Of a stretch of 64,000 bases of DNA, positions 28,836 to 37,703 are shown one piece after another (position 1 is the first letter of the stretch; the number at the start of each line of letters is the position of its first letter). Source of the DNA: Tenacibaculum finnmarkense genomovar ulcerans (GTDB lineage: Bacteria; Bacteroidota; Bacteroidia; Flavobacteriales; Flavobacteriaceae); the NCBI RefSeq assembly GCF_900239495.1, contig NZ_OENE01000015.1, forward strand, positions 296,300 to 360,299, given 5' to 3'. The position numbers were made by a program, and so were the translations under genes. The notes under the pieces were generated by a model. It searched no databases. It saw nothing but the letters and a program-made list of their open reading frames with translations, and had not been told where the DNA came from.

Positions 28836-30206
28836 ATGAGAAAAATATTAATTATTGGCGCTGGTAGATCTTGTTCATCTCTTATAAAATATTTATTAGA
28901 TAAATCAACAGTAGAAAATTTACACATAACAATTGGTGATGTTTCGCTTAAAAATGCGCAATCAATTATCAATAATCATAAAAATGCAACTGCTGTAGAA
29001 TTAGACATTTTTAACCAAACGCAACGTGCTACTGCTATTCAAAATGCCGATATTGTTATTTCAATGTTGCCTGCTCGTTTTCATATTGAAGTTGCCAAAG
29101 ATTGTGTTACCTACGCAAAACACATGGTAACGGCTTCTTATATTTCTGATGAAATGAAAGCTTTAGATGCTGATGTAAAAGCAAAAGGCTTGGTGTTTAT
29201 GAATGAAATTGGTTTAGACCCAGGGATTGATCATATGAGCGCTATGCAAGTAATTGATAAAATCCATGAAAAAGATGCTAAAATGTTACTTTTCGAATCG
29301 TTTTGTGGTGGTTTAGTTGCCCCAGAGAGTGATACAAATTTATGGAACTATAAATTTACTTGGAACCCTAGAAACGTAGTGTTAGCGGGGCAAGGTGGTG
29401 CTGCAATGTTTATTCAAGAAAACACCTCTAAATATATTCCATATCATAAATTATTTAGAAGAACAGAGTTTTTAACTATTGATGGGCATGGTAAATTTGA
29501 AGCCTACGCAAACCGTGATTCTTTACAATATCGAAGCATTTATAATTTAGAAAATGTGCCAACAATGTACCGTGGAACGGTTAGAAAAGTTGGTTTTTCA
29601 AGAGCATGGAATGTATTTGTTCAATTAGGAATGACCGACGATTCTTATGCTATCGAAAATTCTGAAAACCTAACATACCGTGATTTCACCAATTTATTTT
29701 TACCCTATTCTCCTTCAGATTCTGTTGAATTAAAATTCCGTTCTTATTTAAAAATAGAACAAGATGATGTAATGTGGGATAAATTTTTAGAGTTAGATAT
29801 TTTTAATCCGACGAAAAAAACAGGGTTAAAAAACGCCACACCTGCGCAAATATTACAAAGCATACTTTCTGAAAAATGGACGCTTGAATCCGATGATAAA
29901 GACATGATTGTTATGCAACATAAATTCGGATATGAGCTTGATAATCAAAAACATCAGATAGAAAGCAGTATGGTTATTAAAGGTGATGATCAAACGTATA
30001 CTGCAATGGCAAAAACCGTAGGATTACCCGTAGCAATGGCTACTTTACATATTTTAAACGGTAATATTACAAGCCCTGGTGTACAATTACCAATCAAAAA
30101 AGAAGTCTACGAACCTATTTTAAAAGAACTAGAAGAGTACGGAATTATATTCGTAGAAAAAGACGTTCCTTATTTAGGCTATAATCCTGAAACTATAAAA
30201 GGATAA
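28836..30206 (+). CDS. Saccharopine dehydrogenase-family enzyme
   Basis: This 456-residue protein has an N-terminal Rossmann fold (ILIIGAGRSCSSLIKYLL), a VISMLPARFH strand-loop and MNEIGLDPGIDHMSA, the latter diagnostic for the saccharopine dehydrogenase/reductase family. A C-terminal domain with LPVAMATLHILNG follows. Family members oxidise or reduce saccharopine in lysine metabolism. The length fits the glutamate-forming (LYS9-like) enzymes. No other lysine genes are adjacent, so the physiological direction is open. It is followed by a terminator. Confidence 0.85.
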   Translation: MRKILIIGAGRSCSSLIKYLLDKSTVENLHITIGDVSLKNAQSIINNHKNATAVELDIFNQTQRATAIQNADIVISMLPARFHIEVAKDCVTYAKHMVTASYISDEMKALDADVKAKGLVFMNEIGLDPGIDHMSAMQVIDKIHEKDAKMLLFESFCGGLVAPESDTNLWNYKFTWNPRNVVLAGQGGAAMFIQENTSKYIPYHKLFRRTEFLTIDGHGKFEAYANRDSLQYRSIYNLENVPTMYRGTVRKVGFSRAWNVFVQLGMTDDSYAIENSENLTYRDFTNLFLPYSPSDSVELKFRSYLKIEQDDVMWDKFLELDIFNPTKKTGLKNATPAQILQSILSEKWTLESDDKDMIVMQHKFGYELDNQKHQIESSMVIKGDDQTYTAMAKTVGLPVAMATLHILNGNITSPGVQLPIKKEVYEPILKELEEYGIIFVEKDVPYLGYNPETIKG

Positions 30207-30236
30207 AATTTTAGCACTATTTAACTAAATTTTTAT

Positions 30237-30272
30237 ACAAAAGACATCCGTAAAATGGTGTCTTTTTTTTTG
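30237..30272 (+). terminator. Terminator after saccharopine dehydrogenase-like gene
   Basis: AAAGACATCC and GGTGTCTTT pair with one bulge and are followed by a run of nine T. Confidence 0.75.
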
Positions 30273-30344
30273 GCAGATAAAACACTTAAAAATTAATTAA
30301 ATGACCTTATATTTACACTTTTTAATCCCCTAAATTAGTACGTA

Positions 30345-30983
30345 ATGAAATTAAAATTAGCATTATCTTTTATCATTTTTTCAAGTTTTTACGCAACTTC
30401 TCAAAATTTTTTTATTGTCAAAAACAACAACCTTTACGGAGTTGTTAATAATAAAGGAATAGAAATTGCTGCCCCAAAATACAATAGTATCGAACCTTAT
30501 AATGCTGTAAGAAAAGGATGGGCTAAGGTAAACCTTAAAAATAAAGTAGGGTTTATTGATAAACTTGGAAACGAAGTTGTAGAGGCTGTTTATGACTCTA
30601 TTGGTAACTTTGGTATGTTTCAAAAAAAATGGGCTCTTATAAAAGAAAATAATCAATTAGGATTTATTGACAATAAGGGGCAGAAAGTAATAAATACCAA
30701 GTTTGACAAAATATATGATTTTGACTTATACAAAAAAGGTTGGGCTTTAGTAAAAATTAAAGATAAATTTGGTTTTATCAACAAAAAAGGAAACACTATT
30801 GTTAAAATAAAATACACCGAAATTGACGCATTTGACACCTATAAAAAAGGCTGGGCTAAAGTTTGTGTTAACAAAGTAAAATATGGTTTTATTGATACCT
30901 CAGGAAAGGAAATAATTCCTGCTGTTTATGACAATATTGATGCGTTTTTTAAAACAAAAGACAGCGAAGAAGTCGAAGAATAA
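30345..30983 (+). CDS. Secreted WG-repeat protein
   Basis: This 212-residue protein has a signal peptide (MKLKLALSFIIFSSFYATSQ) and then about five WG (KWG) repeats. Each repeat contains units such as KKGWALVKIKDKFGFINKKGN and KKGWAKVCVNKVKYGFIDTSGK, shown here only in part. WG repeats form beta-structures used in surface or periplasmic binding, with no assigned activity. The C-terminus is acidic (TKDSEEVEE). Single gene with its own terminator; function unknown. Confidence 0.8.
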   Translation: MKLKLALSFIIFSSFYATSQNFFIVKNNNLYGVVNNKGIEIAAPKYNSIEPYNAVRKGWAKVNLKNKVGFIDKLGNEVVEAVYDSIGNFGMFQKKWALIKENNQLGFIDNKGQKVINTKFDKIYDFDLYKKGWALVKIKDKFGFINKKGNTIVKIKYTEIDAFDTYKKGWAKVCVNKVKYGFIDTSGKEIIPAVYDNIDAFFKTKDSEEVEE

Positions 30984-31001
30984 AACACGATACTCTTTTA
31001 T

Positions 31002-31040
31002 AAAAAAATCATGTTACCCTAAAAGTAACATGATTTTTTT
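31002..31040. terminator. Bidirectional terminator
   Basis: AAATCATGTTAC and GTAACATGATTT pair perfectly over a 7-nt loop with A- and T-runs outside. It serves the convergent WG-repeat and radical SAM genes. Confidence 0.88.
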
Positions 31041-31068
31041 TGTTTATGATTTTATCAAAATTAAACTT

Positions 31069-32952
31069 TTACACATTCAAAAAACCTTCAATTAAATTCG
31101 GTTTTTGCGTTGTTTTTGGTACTTTAAAGTCGAAATAATCATATAACGGAATTTCAAAACCTTTGTAATTTAAGTAATTATTTAACGCCGTATTTAATCC
31201 TTGACTATACAAATGATGCTCCGCCCCTGTTGGATCTTCATGATACAAATCATTTTCGGCAAATCCTTTAAATTCTGGTCCTGTAATTTTAATTTCAAAA
31301 GCATCAGGATTTTTTCCTACAGGGCTATGACTCGTACAAGCAAACATATGCCAAAAAGCAGATTGAATACAATTATGTTGAAATAACTGACGTACAACCT
31401 CTAGCGAATCGATAGTTTCTTGATCGGTTTCAGTAGGAAAACCAAACATTAAATAGGCATGCACCATAATATTTTCATCAGAAAAAGCTTTGGTAACTCG
31501 TGCCACTTGCCCAATATCTACGCCTTTTTTCATTCTAGCAAGTAATCTATCAGAAGCCACTTCTAAACCGCCTGTTACCGCAATACATCCTGATTTTGAT
31601 AACAACGAACAAAGCTCAGGTGTAAAGGTTTTTTCAAAACGAATATTTGTCCACCAGGTAATAAATATTTTTCGTTCTAGTAATTTATTTGCTAGAGCTC
31701 TTAGCATTTTTGGCGGTGCTGCTTCATCTACAAAATGAAATCCTGTAACGCCTGTTTCTGATATTATTTTTTCAATTTTATTTACCAAATCATCGGCGGT
31801 GGTGTTTTCGTAATTACCGATATAATCTAACGTAACATCACAAAAAGAACACTGTTTCCAATAACATCCGTGGGAAATGGTGAGTTTATTCCACTTTCCA
31901 TCCGACCACATTCTGTGCATCGGATTCATTACATCTAAAAACGATAAATATTTATTAGTCGGCAAGCCGATGTAACTCGGAGCGGGTAAATTTCGATGAT
32001 GAAATATCGTATTCGGAATTTTATTGGCATAAATAACTTCATTATTTCTACAGATAAAAGTTCTTTCTAAAGCATCTTCATTTATTTTTCCATCTAAAAA
32101 TTCGGTAATTCTTAACAATGGAGCTTCACCATCATCTAGGCTTATAAAATCGACAAAATTAAAAATTCTTGGGTCAGATAAACGCCTTAATTCTGTATTG
32201 CAATAACCGCCGCCCATGGCTATTTTTATCTTTGGATATTGTTGTTTTATAAATTGTGCACATCGCAAAGCGGAGAATAAATTCCCTGGAAATGGCACGG
32301 TAAAACAAACTAAATCATATGGTTTTTCGGCTATTTCTGATGTTATTTGCTCCTTTATTTTTTCATCTAAAAGATACAACATTTCATCTTCAATTAAAGT
32401 AGTTTCATATTGAAGAAATTCATCAATAGTATCAAAACTAGAAGCCGATCGCCCTAATTGCTCGGCATAACGTGTAAAAGAAAAAAACTCATCGACATTG
32501 GCATTTATAAAATCACCCAATTCTTCGATAAACAAGGTTGCAATATGTTTTGCTTTGTCTAAAATTCCTAATTTCCCAAATTCGGTGGTTAAATCTTTCG
32601 CTAATTTAATACGTCTATGTCCGTGAGGTAAAAAATCTTTATGTACTATTTGATACGCCGCCGTAACTTCTTGCGCTCTCAAATAATTCATCACAGAATC
32701 TACTTTATCAATATAATCTTCCTGCTGATTTCCTACCAACGGAAAATCGTTATTGCCAAGCATTTCCGCCTGTTTGAATATAGCGTCTATAAATTCTTTG
32801 GTAAATACAGCGGTAAAAAGCTCGATGCTTAAATCCATTTGCGTAGCGTTTACATCTTTAGAATTTAAAAATCCTTTGATGTACGCCGTTGCCGGATATG
32901 CCGTATTTAATTGTGTGAAAGGTGGTGTTATTAAAAGTGTATTAATTGCCAT
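31069..32952 (-). CDS. B12-binding radical SAM protein of unknown function
   Basis: This 627-residue protein has an N-terminal cobalamin-binding-like region (LLITPPFTQLNTAYPATAYI; later IKIAMGGGYCN). The radical SAM domain carries the cluster motif HGCYWKQCSFCDV, which has four residues, not three, between the first two Cys. VTGGLEVASDRLL and YLMFGFPTETDQ are typical for the domain. The size and order fit standalone B12-radical SAM methyltransferase/rearrangement enzymes. No precursor peptide or biosynthetic cluster is visible next to it, so the substrate is unknown. Confidence 0.82.
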   Translation of the reverse strand: MAINTLLITPPFTQLNTAYPATAYIKGFLNSKDVNATQMDLSIELFTAVFTKEFIDAIFKQAEMLGNNDFPLVGNQQEDYIDKVDSVMNYLRAQEVTAAYQIVHKDFLPHGHRRIKLAKDLTTEFGKLGILDKAKHIATLFIEELGDFINANVDEFFSFTRYAEQLGRSASSFDTIDEFLQYETTLIEDEMLYLLDEKIKEQITSEIAEKPYDLVCFTVPFPGNLFSALRCAQFIKQQYPKIKIAMGGGYCNTELRRLSDPRIFNFVDFISLDDGEAPLLRITEFLDGKINEDALERTFICRNNEVIYANKIPNTIFHHRNLPAPSYIGLPTNKYLSFLDVMNPMHRMWSDGKWNKLTISHGCYWKQCSFCDVTLDYIGNYENTTADDLVNKIEKIISETGVTGFHFVDEAAPPKMLRALANKLLERKIFITWWTNIRFEKTFTPELCSLLSKSGCIAVTGGLEVASDRLLARMKKGVDIGQVARVTKAFSDENIMVHAYLMFGFPTETDQETIDSLEVVRQLFQHNCIQSAFWHMFACTSHSPVGKNPDAFEIKITGPEFKGFAENDLYHEDPTGAEHHLYSQGLNTALNNYLNYKGFEIPLYDYFDFKVPKTTQKPNLIEGFLNV

Positions 32953-33128
32953 AAATATAAATGAACCGCAAAGATACTATCTGATTTAGGAATAGTGATT
33001 AAAAATTTTGGTTGGTTTTTTATGTTGGGGGTTTGGGGTTTAAATTTTATTTGAAATCTATTATATTTGATGTAAAACAGACGTGTTTTTTTATAATATT
33101 ATCGAAACATAATACACAAACACACAAC

Positions 33129-33156
33129 GTAGAGACGCAATGCATTGCGTCTCTAC
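33129..33156. repeat. REP palindrome, 28-bp perfect, upstream of RAYT gene
   Basis: GTAGAGACGCAATG is followed directly by its exact reverse complement. The base of the hairpin is GTAG/CTAC, the tetranucleotide that RAYT enzymes recognise. It ends 20 nt before the RAYT start codon. A related copy is at 24864-24891. The 223 nt from 32953 to 33175 hold nothing else I can name. Confidence 0.85.
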
Positions 33157-33175
33157 CACCAATAAATGATATAAA

Positions 33176-33712
33176 ATGACAAAATTCAAAGGAAAATATC
33201 GCATAGAATCCAACAGATTAAAAGGTTGGGATTACGGTTCCAATGCTATTTATTTTGTTACGATTTGCTGTAAAAACAAGGAATGCTTTTTTGGTGATAT
33301 TATCAATGAAAAAATGATCTTATCGGAAATAGGAAAAATTGTTGAAACACAATGGATAAAAACATTTGAAATGCGTCCTGATATGAATTTGCAAACAGGC
33401 GAATATATTGTTATGCCGAATCATTTTCATGCCATAATAACCATTGGTGAAAACATTTACAATACCACCAATAAACGCATTGCGAACCCCAGTAATAAAT
33501 TCGGATCACAATCCAAAAATTTGGCATCCATAATACGTGGATTTAAAACAGGTGTAACGGTAAATGCACGAAAAACAACCGTTAATTTCTCATGGCAACC
33601 CAATTATTACGATCATATTATTCGTAACAATAAAGCATACCACAACATTTCAGATTACATTATAAATAACCCTTCAAAATGGAATGAAGACACTTTTCAC
33701 CAAACAAAATAA
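33176..33712 (+). mobile_element. REP-associated tyrosine transposase (RAYT, IS200-like Y1)
   Basis: This 178-residue protein has the HUH metal motif as NHFHAI (HFH at 83-85), an upstream IYFVTICCKNKECFFG strand, SIIRGFKTGVT and WQPNYYDHIIRN (tyrosines 144-145), then ISDYIINNPSKW. That is the RAYT order. RAYTs are single-copy, domesticated relatives of IS200/IS605 transposases that process REP hairpins. The palindrome immediately upstream fits this. There is no partner tnpB, and no flanking insertion-sequence ends are visible. It may be active on REPs elsewhere in the genome. Confidence 0.88.
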
Positions 33713-33792
33713 TAAAATTAAGCATTATTAAAATCCTTTATTCATGCTAAAATATCCTTATTTATTTCTCAGACAGCATACCTAAAAATTTT

Positions 33793-33808
33793 TGTGACAA
33801 ATGTCACA
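33793..33808 (+). promoter_or_regulatory. CRP/FNR-type operator upstream of cydA
   Basis: TGTGACAAATGTCACA is an exact TGTGA-N6-TCACA. Its centre (33800.5) lies about 42-43 nt upstream of the transcript start predicted from the TAAATTTG box, the class II activator position. A CRP/FNR-family regulator of the cytochrome bd operon is the natural reading. Confidence 0.65.
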
Positions 33809-33829
33809 TAAATATCTAAAAATATGAAT

Positions 33830-33837
33830 TAAATTTG
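33830..33837 (+). promoter_or_regulatory. cydAB -7 box
   Basis: TAAATTTG is an exact TAnnTTTG, 20 nt before ATG 33857. No good -33 box is seen at normal spacing, consistent with activator dependence. It overlaps the TTG where a longer reading frame would start. Confidence 0.6.
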
Positions 33838-33856
33838 TTTGAAAATTTACTTTCCG

Positions 33857-35188
33857 ATGGAAGATATGCTATTTTACGACCGATTGCAATTTGCATTTAC
33901 AATCACGTTTCATTATATATTCCCACAATTAACAATGGGATTATCCTTACTAATCGTGTATTTTAAGTGGAAATACTTAAAAAATAATATTGAAAAATAT
34001 AATAATGCAGCAAAATTTTTAATGAAAATATTTGCTGTGAATTTTACCATGGGCGTGGTTACAGGAATTCCGATGGAATTTCAATTTGGTACTAACTGGG
34101 CAAAATTTTCAGAATTAACAGGCGGAATTATCGGGCAAACCTTAGCAATGGAAGGTATGTTTTCGTTCTTTTTAGAATCTTCCTTTTTAGTACTTTTTAT
34201 TTTTGGTGAAAAATTAATGGGGCAAAAACTCCATCTTTTAACCGCTTTTTTAGTCTTTTTAGGTTCTTGGGCAAGTGGCTGGTTTATTTTAGCCACCAAC
34301 GCTTGGATGCAACATCCCGTAGGACATGAAGTTTTAGCTAACGGAAAATTCGTCCTAGAAAATTTTGGCGATTTATTTACAAATCCGTGGTTATTGCCCG
34401 CTTTTTTACACAATCAAGTTGCTTCTGTTACCACCTCTTCTTTTGTGGTGGCGAGTATTGGTGCTTTTTATATTTTGAGAAATAAAAATGTAGAATACGG
34501 GAAATTATTTTTAAAAACAGGCGTTATTTTTGGATTTATTGCCAGTTTATTATTGGCATTCCCTACGGGAGATTTAAACGCTAAAAATGTAGCCAAATAT
34601 CAGCCTGCATCTTTTGCGGCGATGGAAGGGATTTTTAAAACCGAAGAAGCGGGAGCCGAAATTGTGTTAATCGGGCAGCCAAATATGGTGGAAAAAAAAC
34701 TCGATAATAAAATTGCAGTTCCTAATATTTTAAGCTTTTTAACCTATCAAGAATGGGACAAACAAGTGCCAGGAATGGATCAATTTAAAAAAGAAGAATT
34801 ACCCGATAATGTTCCTGCGCTTTATTATTCGTATCATATTATGGTGGGTTTAGGAACGATTTTTATCGGAATTATGGGATTGGCAGTTTTCTTTTTATAT
34901 CGAAAAAAATTATATACTTTTAAGCCATTATTATGGGTTTTAATGTTTTTAGCTCCCTTTCCTTATATCGCTAATATTACAGGCTGGTACACTGCCGAAC
35001 TAGGAAGGCAACCGTATTTAGTCTATGGATTATTGAAAACAAGCGACGGAATATCGCCAACGGTTTCATCAGGAAATACCTTATTTACGCTTTTAGGATT
35101 TGTAGCCTTATATATGTTACTCGGTATCTTATTTTTACTATTAGTAGGAAAAACAATTCATCAAGGACCTAAACATCAAACACATTAA
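33857..35188 (+). CDS. cydA: Cytochrome bd ubiquinol/menaquinol oxidase subunit I
   Basis: CydA carries hemes b558, b595 and d of the high-affinity terminal oxidase. The 443 residues show the opening DRLQFAFTITFHYIFPQLTMG (heme-ligand His in FHYIFP), GIPMEFQFGTNW, and GWYTAELGRQPYLVYGLLKT near the C-terminus. The quinol (Q) loop is of the short type. I start at MEDMLFYDRLQF (ATG 33857). A frame from TTG 33839 would overlap the -7 box, so I reject it. cydB follows 2 nt after the stop. Confidence 0.95.
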   Translation: MEDMLFYDRLQFAFTITFHYIFPQLTMGLSLLIVYFKWKYLKNNIEKYNNAAKFLMKIFAVNFTMGVVTGIPMEFQFGTNWAKFSELTGGIIGQTLAMEGMFSFFLESSFLVLFIFGEKLMGQKLHLLTAFLVFLGSWASGWFILATNAWMQHPVGHEVLANGKFVLENFGDLFTNPWLLPAFLHNQVASVTTSSFVVASIGAFYILRNKNVEYGKLFLKTGVIFGFIASLLLAFPTGDLNAKNVAKYQPASFAAMEGIFKTEEAGAEIVLIGQPNMVEKKLDNKIAVPNILSFLTYQEWDKQVPGMDQFKKEELPDNVPALYYSYHIMVGLGTIFIGIMGLAVFFLYRKKLYTFKPLLWVLMFLAPFPYIANITGWYTAELGRQPYLVYGLLKTSDGISPTVSSGNTLFTLLGFVALYMLLGILFLLLVGKTIHQGPKHQTH

Positions 35189-35190
35189 TT

Positions 35191-36264
35191 ATGGAAGTAT
35201 TTTGGTTTATTATCATCGCAATTGTTTTGGCGGTATTTTTTATTTTAGATGGCTATGATTTTGGTACAGGAATCATTCATTTATTTATGGCGAAAAAAGA
35301 AAAAGACAAAGAAGTTATTGCTAAATCGGCAGGTTTGTTTTGGGATTCTAACGAGGTTTGGCTAGTTGCCGCAGGCGGAATGCTTTTTATGGCATTTCCT
35401 ACATTTTATGCCTCGGTTTTTAGTGGTTTTTACCTGCCTTTAATTATTGTTTTATGGCTGATTATTTTCAGAGCGATTGGGCTAGAATTTAGATCGCAGT
35501 TTAACGTTCAAATGTGGAAAGATATTTGGGATACTTCTTTTGGAGTTTCGAGTTTATTGCTTGCCTTATTTTTTGGAATCGCCTTAGGAAATGTAATTAG
35601 AGGCGTTAATTTAGGCGGTGTTGAAAACGGAATTTCTGCCTATGAAGCTCATTATTTTTTCTTACCTCTTTGGAATAACAGCTTTAGTCCACTAGCTGAA
35701 AACCCTGGCGTTATTGATTGGTTTACCCTTGTTATCGGGATTATTGCGGTGGTTACTTTAGCTATTCACGGTGCAAATTGGATTGTTTTAAAAACCAATT
35801 CATCTATTAATGAAAAATTAAAGAAAACCGTTTTTAAATTAAATATTTTACTGATTGGTTTAACGATATTTTCATTAATTATCTGGCAAATTGTAAACCC
35901 TAACTCCTTAAATAATTTTATTGAAAATCCTTTTTTATTGGTGTTTCCACTGATTTATATTTCAGGATTAGTTGGCTTATTTTTTGTACAGAAATTCAAC
36001 AACGAAATATATGCGTTTGCTTTTTCTACCTTACTGATTTTAGGAGGAATAACCGCTTCATTAGCATCACTATTTCCTGTAATTTTACCATCAACAAATA
36101 CCGTAAACGACTCTTTAACTATTTACAATACAGCTACCACTACCTACGGATTATCGGTAGCAACTTACTGGGGTGCGGTTGGTTTTATCTTACTTTTTGT
36201 ATATATGATTGTGCAAAAAAAGATTATGGGCGGAAAAATAGACAACATGGATTACGGACATTAA
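35191..36264 (+). CDS. cydB: Cytochrome bd oxidase subunit II
   Basis: This 357-residue membrane subunit stabilises the hemes of CydA. It begins EVFWFIIIAIVLAVFFILDGYDFGTG, matching the CydB family start, with WDSNEVWLVAAGGMLFMAFP and SLFPVILPS further on. There are about eight to nine hydrophobic helices. Spacing of 2 nt from cydA implies coupled translation. A third small membrane gene follows 26 nt downstream. Confidence 0.95.
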   Translation: MEVFWFIIIAIVLAVFFILDGYDFGTGIIHLFMAKKEKDKEVIAKSAGLFWDSNEVWLVAAGGMLFMAFPTFYASVFSGFYLPLIIVLWLIIFRAIGLEFRSQFNVQMWKDIWDTSFGVSSLLLALFFGIALGNVIRGVNLGGVENGISAYEAHYFFLPLWNNSFSPLAENPGVIDWFTLVIGIIAVVTLAIHGANWIVLKTNSSINEKLKKTVFKLNILLIGLTIFSLIIWQIVNPNSLNNFIENPFLLVFPLIYISGLVGLFFVQKFNNEIYAFAFSTLLILGGITASLASLFPVILPSTNTVNDSLTIYNTATTTYGLSVATYWGAVGFILLFVYMIVQKKIMGGKIDNMDYGH

Positions 36265-36290
36265 CTAGCTAAAAACATTAAAAAAACAGT

Positions 36291-36596
36291 ATGACCGCTA
36301 CTTTAATTTCGTTAATTAGTATTTTAATAGGAATATTTGGGGCAAATATAATGGGCTATTGTTTCAAAAAATATTCCTTTGGGCTTACAGGAAATACCAT
36401 CGCTGGAGTTTTTGGGAGTGTTTTTTTAATTAAATCTTTTGGACGATTAGGTTTTAGCCCTAAATTTATAGTTCAAGTTGAATACATTAATTACGCCTTA
36501 TTTTTCCTGAATAGCATCGTTTCTTTTTTCGGTGGAGCGCTTGCTGTTTTTTTAATTTATCAACTAAAAAATAAACTCGGTAAGAAAAAATACTAA
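36291..36596 (+). CDS. Small membrane protein in cyd operon, function unknown
   Basis: This 101-residue protein has three or four hydrophobic segments (ATLISLISILIGIFGANIMG, NTIAGVFGSVFLIKSFG, INYALFFLNSIVSFFGG plus AVFLIYQ) and a basic C-terminus (KNKLGKKKY). The GLTGNTIAGVFGSV part resembles transglycosylase-associated (GlsB/YeaQ) small proteins. It is too long to be a CydX subunit. The 26-nt gap from cydB suggests co-transcription. Confidence 0.6.
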   Translation: MTATLISLISILIGIFGANIMGYCFKKYSFGLTGNTIAGVFGSVFLIKSFGRLGFSPKFIVQVEYINYALFFLNSIVSFFGGALAVFLIYQLKNKLGKKKY

Positions 36597-36609
36597 TAGG
36601 GTACAAATG

Positions 36610-36692
36610 CCTAGCCCCGATTGTAGCAATTGTTTGAGCTCCTTTTTTTTATTTAAAAAAAAGAGCGAGTGCGGAAAGCGGGAAATTGCTTC
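36610..36692 (+). repeat. Dispersed ~85-bp repeat, copy 3 (Flavo-1-like RNA)
   Basis: It starts CCTAGCCCCGATTGTAGC, has TTTGAGCTC plus T-run and A-run with GAGC, and ends AAAGCGGGAAATTGC. GCTC and GAGC pair to extend the T/A hairpin. It begins 13 nt after the cyd-operon small gene, in its 3' region. Confidence 0.75.
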
Positions 36693-36809
36693 AATTAAAA
36701 AATAAATATAACTTGATTATCAGCCTATTTCCTACTATTATTGCATTGTTAAATACGATAAATTTAAAAGTTTTTTTCAATACAATTTACTATAAATCAA
36801 TAAACAACG

Positions 36810-37661
36810 ATGAAAAAGTCAATTTTACTTAATTTTTCTTTCTTATTTTTACTATTTCAGATAAGTATTAGTACTGCCCAAGAAAATTTTAAAACTCCTT
36901 ACGGAAACAATAAAAAAGCAGGGGAATTCGTAAAAATAAATGGTACAAAAATTTATTATGAAGCCTATGGAAAGGGCGAACCTTTGCTGATAATTCATAG
37001 TTGTGGTACCGATATTAAGGCGATGGAATATCAAATTGATTATTTTAAAGCGCATTACAGAGTTATTACTGCCGATAGTCGCGGGCAAGGAAAATCGAAG
37101 TTAAAAACGAAAAAATTAACCTACGATTTAATGGCTGAAGATTGGGAAGAATTGGCAAAACATTTAAAATTAGACAGCGTAAATATTCTTGGCTGGAGCG
37201 ATGGTGGAATTATTGGTTTAAAAATGGGAATCCGCAATAAAATTAAAATCAAAAAAATAGTAACCATGGGTGTAAATTTAAGACTAGACCCTACTGCTGT
37301 TAATAAATGGGCTATTCAACAGGTAATTGATATGCACTCTCAATCCATAAAAATGCTGAAAAAAGGCGATACTTCTAAAGACTGGGAAAAAGAATTGCAA
37401 TTAGACCGTTTGTTGTTAAACCAGCCCAATATAAGCCATGCCGATTTGAAAAAAGTTACTGCTGAAGTTTTGGTAACTATTGGCGATAGAGATATTATTA
37501 AAAATGAACATGCCGTGGAAATTTTTAATAATTTACCCAAAGCACAATTGTGTATTATGCCAGGTGCAAACCATGGAATCCCTCGTAATAACGCAACATT
37601 TTTTAACGAAATAGCTTTCAAATTTTTAAGCAATACCTTTGATTATTCGATGGATAAATAA
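36810..37661 (+). CDS. Secreted alpha/beta-hydrolase
   Basis: This 283-residue protein has a signal peptide (MKKSILLNFSFLFLLFQISISTAQ). The alpha/beta-hydrolase landmarks are HSCGTD near the oxyanion hole, the nucleophile elbow GWSDGG (Ser), the acid Asp in VTIGDRDII and the catalytic His in GANHGIPR. A substrate cannot be assigned. It is probably periplasmic or outer-membrane-associated. A hairpin terminator follows and separates it from trmN6 on the opposite strand. Confidence 0.85.
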   Translation: MKKSILLNFSFLFLLFQISISTAQENFKTPYGNNKKAGEFVKINGTKIYYEAYGKGEPLLIIHSCGTDIKAMEYQIDYFKAHYRVITADSRGQGKSKLKTKKLTYDLMAEDWEELAKHLKLDSVNILGWSDGGIIGLKMGIRNKIKIKKIVTMGVNLRLDPTAVNKWAIQQVIDMHSQSIKMLKKGDTSKDWEKELQLDRLLLNQPNISHADLKKVTAEVLVTIGDRDIIKNEHAVEIFNNLPKAQLCIMPGANHGIPRNNATFFNEIAFKFLSNTFDYSMDK

Positions 37662-37665
37662 AATA

Positions 37666-37703
37666 AAACAGGCTGTATTTATACAAAATATAGCCTGTTT
37701 TTC
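37666..37703. terminator. Bidirectional terminator
   Basis: AAACAGGCT and AGCCTGTTT form the core of an extended stem, with A/T runs on both sides, between convergent genes. Confidence 0.85.

Noticed and set aside
33176..33712. Complete IS200/IS605 insertion sequence
   Set aside because: There is no tnpB and no paired left and right ends; the single upstream palindrome and the protein motifs fit a stand-alone RAYT.
33839..33856. Longer cydA starting at TTG 33839
   Set aside because: The TTG is part of the TAAATTTG promoter box; ATG 33857 begins the conserved N-terminus.
36291..36596. CydX/CydS-type third subunit of cytochrome bd
   Set aside because: At 101 residues with three or more membrane segments it is too large and has the wrong topology for the single-helix CydX.
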